This document shows positions 14,700 to 18,351 of a DNA stretch of 18,351 nt, piece by piece (the first letter of the stretch is position 1; each line of letters begins with the position of its first letter). The position numbers were made by a program, and so were the translations under genes. The notes beneath the pieces are model-generated. The model worked only from the letters and a program-made list of their open reading frames with translations. It had not been told where the DNA came from and searched no databases. Source of the stretch: Ignatzschineria sp. (GTDB lineage Bacteria > Pseudomonadota > Gammaproteobacteria > Cardiobacteriales > Wohlfahrtiimonadaceae); contig JASLFU010000023.1 in the NCBI GenBank assembly GCA_030150405.1, positions 1 to 18,351 on the forward strand, read 5' to 3'.

Positions 14700-16118
14700 T
14701 TAGAGGAAGATAAAGTTAAAGAGAATATAGATCGGCGTTAATACCGCAAAGGCGATAAACATATAGCCAAAGAAGGAGGGCATTTTAATGCCTTGCTGCT
14801 CAGCTAATGATTTAATCATAAAGTTGGGGGCATTGCCGATATAGGTTAAGGGGCCTGTAAAGACCGTACCCATGGAGATAGCCAGTAATGTTTTTGGAAT
14901 AATTTCCATAAGATAGGGGGCCGCCTCCATTCCATGTTCCATTCCTTGAGCACCCGCCATCTTAAAGAAGACGAGATAGGTCGGGGCATTATCTAGGAAG
15001 GCAGAGAGCATGGTTGTAACCCAGAAGTAGATCACGTTGATGGGATTGCCATCTGCGTCGTGAGTAACATCTACAATAGCGCCAAAAGCACCACTTTTCC
15101 CAGCCTCTAAAATCGTAATGACGGGAACGATAGTTAAGAAGATACCGGAGAAGAGCTTAGCGACTTCAATAATGGGGTACCAGTTAAAGTTATTATCGTG
15201 GCGAATCTTTTTAGAGGTGATCTTCATCGACACAACAGTTAAGAAGATAAAGAAGAGATCACGTAGGAGATTCTCTAAGCGCAATTCCGTGCCGAGAATA
15301 TCCCAGCTGATGCCGGGGCGCCAAACCCCCGAGATGATGATGCCGGCAAGCACACCTAAAATGATTAGAAAATTCTGTTTTCCAACCACAACAAAGGTGG
15401 TTTTCTCTTCGGACTTTGGAATACCCTCTTTATTAAAGAGATAGCTGTCGATTACAAAAAAGAGGGTTAAAAGAATAATAGAGAAGAGCAAAACAGGCAG
15501 GAACATATGTTCAAGCGTCCAGAAGAAATCCACGCCATTGAGGAATCCTAAAAAGAGGGGGGGATCGCCTAAGGGCGTTAAACCGCCGCCGATATTCGCC
15601 ACTAAGAAGATAAAGAAGATGGGAATATGCATGCGATATTTGCGGTTTTTATTCGCGGTTAAAATAGGGCGAATAAGCAGCATAGCCGCTCCCGTTGTTC
15701 CCATTAAGGAGGCGAGCGCTGTTCCAAGAGCTAAGATTCCGACGTTAAATTTAGGGCTAGCCACTAAGTTGCCAGAGATATGAATTCCGCCTGATGCCGC
15801 AAAGAGTACTAACAGCAGCAAAATAAAGGGGACATACTCCTCAATAAGGGTTGCAGCAAAGATACTTGCGCCGGTGTTCATCCCATAGGTAGCAATGAGG
15901 GGGATGAAGAAGGCTAACGCCCACATTGCGGTGATTTTACCGAAATGTTGATCCCATACTTTAGGGGCAAAGAGGGGAAAGAAAGCGATGGAGAGAATGG
16001 TTCCCGCAAAGGGGATCGCCCAGATTGGCGATAGGCTTTCTCCTTCAAAGAGGGGGGCAGCACTTGCCAGGCTCGGCAAGAATATTAAGCTGAGGAGTAG
16101 AAAAAATGTTTTACGCAT
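14700..16118 (-). CDS. sodium:proton antiporter-like transporter (ion transporter superfamily, NhaD/ArsB/CitM-like)
   Basis: 472-residue polytopic inner membrane protein from the ATG at 16118. It is mostly hydrophobic, with about a dozen predicted membrane segments and an N-terminal segment resembling a signal peptide (KTFFLLLSLIFLPSLASA). Hallmarks of the ion-transporter superfamily are visible as two internally related re-entrant hairpin motifs: NIGGGLTPLGDPPLFLGFL near the middle and SAFLDNAPTYLVFF plus TGPLTYIGNAPNFM near the C-terminus. Such proteins are usually annotated as sodium:proton antiporters or putative citrate transporters; the true substrate cannot be read from sequence. The frame is open to 16163, but 16118 is chosen because GGAGG lies 4 bases upstream. 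The leader contains an 11-bp hairpin. Confidence 0.82.
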   Translation of the reverse strand: MRKTFFLLLSLIFLPSLASAAPLFEGESLSPIWAIPFAGTILSIAFFPLFAPKVWDQHFGKITAMWALAFFIPLIATYGMNTGASIFAATLIEEYVPFILLLLVLFAASGGIHISGNLVASPKFNVGILALGTALASLMGTTGAAMLLIRPILTANKNRKYRMHIPIFFIFLVANIGGGLTPLGDPPLFLGFLNGVDFFWTLEHMFLPVLLFSIILLTLFFVIDSYLFNKEGIPKSEEKTTFVVVGKQNFLIILGVLAGIIISGVWRPGISWDILGTELRLENLLRDLFFIFLTVVSMKITSKKIRHDNNFNWYPIIEVAKLFSGIFLTIVPVITILEAGKSGAFGAIVDVTHDADGNPINVIYFWVTTMLSAFLDNAPTYLVFFKMAGAQGMEHGMEAAPYLMEIIPKTLLAISMGTVFTGPLTYIGNAPNFMIKSLAEQQGIKMPSFFGYMFIAFAVLTPIYILFNFIFL

Positions 16119-16164
16119 TATACCTCCAACGTTTATAAGGGGTCTTGATCTGCTGCAAGGCATT

Positions 16165-16189
16165 TCTAAGGGGAGCGTCTCCCTTTAGA
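16165..16189 (-). promoter_or_regulatory. hairpin in the 5' leader of the antiporter gene
   Basis: TCTAAGGGGAG (16165-16175) and CTCCCTTTAGA (16179-16189) are complementary over 11 positions around a 3-base loop. One pair is G-T on the plus strand, or an A-C mismatch in the antiporter mRNA. It lies 47 bases upstream of the antiporter start codon. A structured leader could regulate translation, but no known riboswitch class is recognised. Confidence 0.35.
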
Positions 16190-16355
16190 GACAGATACTC
16201 TATTTAACTATTCAGGGTGAATGGAGAGATAGACTCAACCAAGATTCCATTAAATTTTGCTATAAATCATTCCGATATTTTCATCAGAGATCAAGCGGAG
16301 AAAATATCCATAATCCCTAATGGATAATTGTTCTGCCATTGTTGCTCTATTGAGC

Positions 16356-16372
16356 TTCTATAATTTATAGAA
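16356..16372. promoter_or_regulatory. 17-base perfect palindrome, possible operator
   Basis: TTCTATAA, a central T and TTATAGAA form a perfect inverted repeat with 8-base arms in the middle of the divergent region. It contains TATAAT on the plus strand and TATAAA on the minus strand, so it could be overlapping -10 elements, a dimeric repressor site, or both. Confidence 0.35.
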
Positions 16373-16541
16373 AATGTTTTAGAATTGGTACAGCGCTATT
16401 GATGATTGGTAAAAGAGGCAATTTTAGCGTGCTAAAAAAGAGAAAATCCCAATTAAATTAGCTAGAGCTCCGCACAAAAAAATAGCAAAATTTATATAGC
16501 GCAAAATCGGGCATATCGACTCTTTTATTAATCAAAAATAA

Positions 16542-16550
16542 TGATATGCT
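16542..16550 (+). promoter_or_regulatory. possible extended -10 promoter of nadK
   Basis: TGATATGCT (16542-16550) has the TGn extension and a TATGCT -10 that matches four of six bases. Transcription would begin near 16557, about 29 bases before the nadK ATG. The -35 is poor, as is common with extended -10 promoters. Confidence 0.35.
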
Positions 16551-16585
16551 GTGAATTCACTTAACGTTTAAGAATACCACAGAAA

Positions 16586-17461
16586 ATGAAAAACTTTCAA
16601 AAAATCGGGTTGATTTTAAGTAATGAGGCATCGCCTGAAGTCGTTGATGTTGTCGAGCGTACAAAAGCTATTTTAGATAAAAATAACTCTACATATGTAG
16701 AGGTGGATAATAAAAAATATCGTCAAGAGTGGAGTTATCCAGCGCCTATTTTAGCTAAGCTTGCAAAGTGTGATCTTATTATCGCCTTTGGCGGGGATGG
16801 GACATTTTTAGGTATTGCTCGCAAGATCAATCATCTTAATATTCCGGTTCTTGGGGTAAATCTTGGGCGTTTAGGATTTTTAACCGATCTTGATGAACAG
16901 GCGATTCAAGAGAATTTAGAATCGATTTTAAGGGGGGAATATACTCGGGAGAAGCGTTTTTTACTCCATGCGGATATTGAGGGACGCGCGCAATCTTTAG
17001 CGATGAATGATGTTGTGATCCATAAATCAGAATTGTCCCGAATGATTGAGCTTGATGTCTATGTGGATGATCAATATCTATCAAGTTATCGTGCCGATGG
17101 CTTAATTTTTTCCACACCTACAGGCTCAACAGCTTACTCGCTCTCTACCGGTGGGCCGATTATCTATCCCACATTGCCAGCGATCTTGATTGCTCCAATT
17201 TGTCCCCATACCTTTAGTCATCGTCCTTTAGTGATTCCTTCAAATAGCAAAATTAAAGTGGTGATAAGTGAAGAGGGTACCGATGAGCATGTAAATGTCA
17301 CCTGTGATGGGCAGGAGCTTTTTACTCTGTCTAAAGAGGGGGAGCTCAATATCGCATGTGCCGGAAATCCGATTACCTTAATCCATCCTTTAGATTACAG
17401 CTTTTTTACAATTTTACGGGAGAAGCTTAATTGGGGACATCAGCCCAATAGTCGGCGCTAA
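16586..17461 (+). CDS. nadK: NadK, NAD kinase
   Basis: ATP- or polyphosphate-dependent kinase that makes NADP+ from NAD+ in the cytoplasm. The 291-residue protein has the family length. It has the GGDG motif at 69-72 (LIIAFGGDGTFLG) and a second conserved acidic motif as MNDVVIH (N141-D142, where many homologues have NE). DGLIFSTPTGSTAYSLSTGGP (171-191) and the PHTFSHRPLVIP block complete the nucleotide-binding site. It stands alone, divergent from the antiporter gene. Its Shine-Dalgarno is weak (a purine run before the ATG). No terminator lies directly after it; the nearest strong one is about 200 bases downstream, beyond the small leader ORF. Confidence 0.95.
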   Translation: MKNFQKIGLILSNEASPEVVDVVERTKAILDKNNSTYVEVDNKKYRQEWSYPAPILAKLAKCDLIIAFGGDGTFLGIARKINHLNIPVLGVNLGRLGFLTDLDEQAIQENLESILRGEYTREKRFLLHADIEGRAQSLAMNDVVIHKSELSRMIELDVYVDDQYLSSYRADGLIFSTPTGSTAYSLSTGGPIIYPTLPAILIAPICPHTFSHRPLVIPSNSKIKVVISEEGTDEHVNVTCDGQELFTLSKEGELNIACAGNPITLIHPLDYSFFTILREKLNWGHQPNSRR

Positions 17462-17492
17462 AAGTTAAGCGGTTAAAAGAGAAAAAATAGAG

Positions 17493-17520
17493 TTGCGCAT
17501 CTCAAAATAGTCTCTATAAT
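17493..17520 (+). promoter_or_regulatory. promoter of the leader ORF / amidohydrolase unit
   Basis: A perfect TATAAT (17515-17520) is preceded at a 16-base spacing by TTGCGC (17493-17498), which matches the -35 at TTG. The -10 sits inside CTCTATAATAGAG (17512-17524), a perfect palindrome with 6-base arms, so a dimeric regulator could bind over it. Predicted transcription start is near 17527, 33 bases before the leader ATG. Confidence 0.6.
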
Positions 17521-17559
17521 AGAGTCGTTTTGTTTAGATTATATTGAAAGGAGCGAGAG

Positions 17560-17661
17560 ATGCAGCGTAGAGAGAGCGCAACGATTTGCCGACGCGGTTT
17601 CACCATTGCAATTGTGATGGAATCTCTCCTTTCTCTTTCACAAACTTTTAGACAAGTTTAA
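17560..17661 (+). CDS. putative 33-residue leader peptide
   Basis: Small ORF beginning MQRRESATICRRGF and ending SLSQTFRQV. It is preceded by AAGGAG with a 6-base spacer, one of the best ribosome binding sites in this window. Its TAA stop (17659-17661) overlaps the first bases of the intrinsic terminator stem, and the amidohydrolase gene begins 75 bases after it. It has two Arg-Arg pairs and five Arg in all, but no long run of a single regulatory amino acid. Size, position and overlap point to a leader peptide whose translation decides whether the terminator forms. I do not recognise the sequence as a known leader family. It could instead be a genuine small protein or an unused ORF. Confidence 0.55.
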   Translation: MQRRESATICRRGFTIAIVMESLLSLSQTFRQV

Positions 17662-17690
17662 ACCTTCCATTTTTTGGAAGGTTTTTTTTT
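17660..17690 (+). terminator. intrinsic terminator / attenuator before the amidohydrolase gene
   Basis: AAACCTTCC (17660-17668) and GGAAGGTTT (17676-17684) form a perfect 9-bp stem with a 7-base loop, followed by an unbroken T run to 17690. It starts within the stop codon of the leader ORF and ends 46 bases before the next start codon. It could simply end nadK transcription, but its place inside the leader unit favours attenuation. Confidence 0.88.
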
Positions 17691-17736
17691 GCCTAAATAG
17701 CGTAGAGACCCCGAAAAAGATAGAAGAGGAAATAGC

Positions 17737-18351
17737 ATGACACAACGAGTTGCTGACGATCATAAAATTTATACCGAAACAAAAAGTCTTAAAGCTTATC
17801 TTTTAAATAGTATTAAAGAGAATGGCGGTTGGGTGAATGCACATATGCATGGTGACCGGGCATTTACCATCGATTATGAGGGTTTTGAGGTTTATCAAAA
17901 TCAGACCCTTATTCAGAAGTGGGATACATTAGATCGTGTTAAGCGCACCATGACGGAAGAGGATTACTATCGCCACTTTAGTATGGCGATCGAGCGCATG
18001 ATCGAGCAGGGGGTTACAGCTGTTGGCAGCTTTATTGATGTTGACCCCATTTGTGAGGAGCGGGCAATTAATGCGGCGCTTCGTGCTCGTAAAGTGTATG
18101 AGCGTGATATTACCATTAAGTTAGTTAACCAGACGTTAAAAGGTGTAATCGATAAAGAGGCGCGTTACTGGTTCGATAAAGGGGCGGAGAAGGTCGATAT
18201 TATTGGGGGACTTCCACGCCGAGACCTCCGAGACCATGGGGAAGGGATGGATGCAAAGCATCTCGATGTTTTAATGGAGACAGGAAAATCACAAGGCAAG
18301 ATGGTCCATGTGCATGTTGACCAATTCAACTCTAAAGAGGAGAAGGAGACA
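17737..18351 (+). CDS. amidohydrolase-family protein, cytosine-deaminase-like (partial, N-terminal part)
   Basis: First 205 residues; the frame runs off the right edge. NAHMHGDRAF (H36, H38) is the metal-binding HxH of the amidohydrolase TIM barrel. MVHVHVDQFN has H193 at the next metal ligand. In cytosine deaminase the following motif is H-x-D-E with a catalytic Glu; here the equivalent position is Q196, so this is probably not a classical cytosine deaminase. Related COG0402-type proteins hydrolyse varied cyclic amides or amines; the substrate is unknown. AGAGGA with a 6-base spacer is a good ribosome binding site. The only transcription signals upstream are the promoter, leader ORF and terminator at 17493-17690, which suggests induction by antitermination. 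Confidence 0.82.
   Translation, partial: MTQRVADDHKIYTETKSLKAYLLNSIKENGGWVNAHMHGDRAFTIDYEGFEVYQNQTLIQKWDTLDRVKRTMTEEDYYRHFSMAIERMIEQGVTAVGSFIDVDPICEERAINAALRARKVYERDITIKLVNQTLKGVIDKEARYWFDKGAEKVDIIGGLPRRDLRDHGEGMDAKHLDVLMETGKSQGKMVHVHVDQFNSKEEKET

Larger units (their letters stand above)
16119..16585. other. 467-base AT-rich intergenic region with several inverted repeats
   Basis: This divergent spacer between the antiporter gene and nadK contains no credible ORF or tRNA. It holds the antiporter ribosome binding site and four inverted repeats. The hairpin at 16165-16189 and the palindrome at 16356-16372 are listed separately. The others are TATCCAT/ATGGATA (16305-16311 with 16320-16326) and TTTTAGC/GCTAAAA (16422-16428 with 16431-16437). 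GCATATC/GATATGC (16511-16517 with 16543-16549) additionally flanks the nadK promoter area. Much of it is longer than two promoters need. Confidence 0.5.

Overview
The window looks like a chromosomal core-genome segment of a Gram-negative gammaproteobacterium of moderately low G+C. It carries LPS (waaA), BAM (bamD) and TAM (tamA) outer-membrane genes and a TonB-dependent receptor, and its bamD/rluD/pgeF block has the same divergent arrangement as Enterobacteria and Pseudomonads. The monomeric NADP-isocitrate dehydrogenase and overall composition suggest a Cardiobacteriales-like lineage (Wohlfahrtiimonas/Ignatzschineria type). That placement is inference, because no database search was possible. 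There is no sign of phage, transposons, CRISPR arrays, rRNA or tRNA genes.

Layout. Positions 1-438 (-) hold the N-terminal part of miaB (tRNA ms2i6A synthesis). Positions 591-2505 (-) hold pgeF and rluD, divergent from bamD (2562-3329, +), which ends in a clear intrinsic terminator. waaA (3542-4819, +) and the monomeric icd (5144-7360, +) follow, separated by a 324-base gap with two hairpins. A TonB-dependent receptor (7476-9785, +) sits between two good terminators. The minus strand then carries tilS (9930-11246), tamA (11260-13047), lysC (13213-14436) and a sodium:proton antiporter of the ion-transporter superfamily (14700-16118). tilS and tamA are separated by only 13 bases. After a 467-base AT-rich gap rich in inverted repeats comes nadK (16586-17461, +). 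The window ends in the first 205 codons of a cytosine-deaminase-like amidohydrolase (17737 onward, +).

The most interesting stretch is 17490-17740. A consensus-like promoter reads into a 33-codon ORF with an excellent Shine-Dalgarno. Its stop codon overlaps the first bases of a strong intrinsic terminator, and the amidohydrolase starts only 46 bases later with no visible promoter of its own. The leader Shine-Dalgarno is complementary to a stretch near the 3' end of the same small ORF. This is the anatomy of a leader-peptide attenuator. I do not recognise the peptide, so the inducing signal is unknown.

Other points worth a look: lysC has an internal, well-spaced ribosome binding site at the exact place where a separate aspartokinase beta subunit would begin. 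The receptor has the haem-receptor FxAP/NPxL architecture but no histidine between the motifs. The TilS P-loop reads SAGVDS rather than SGGxDS. The amidohydrolase has Gln where cytosine deaminase has its catalytic Glu.
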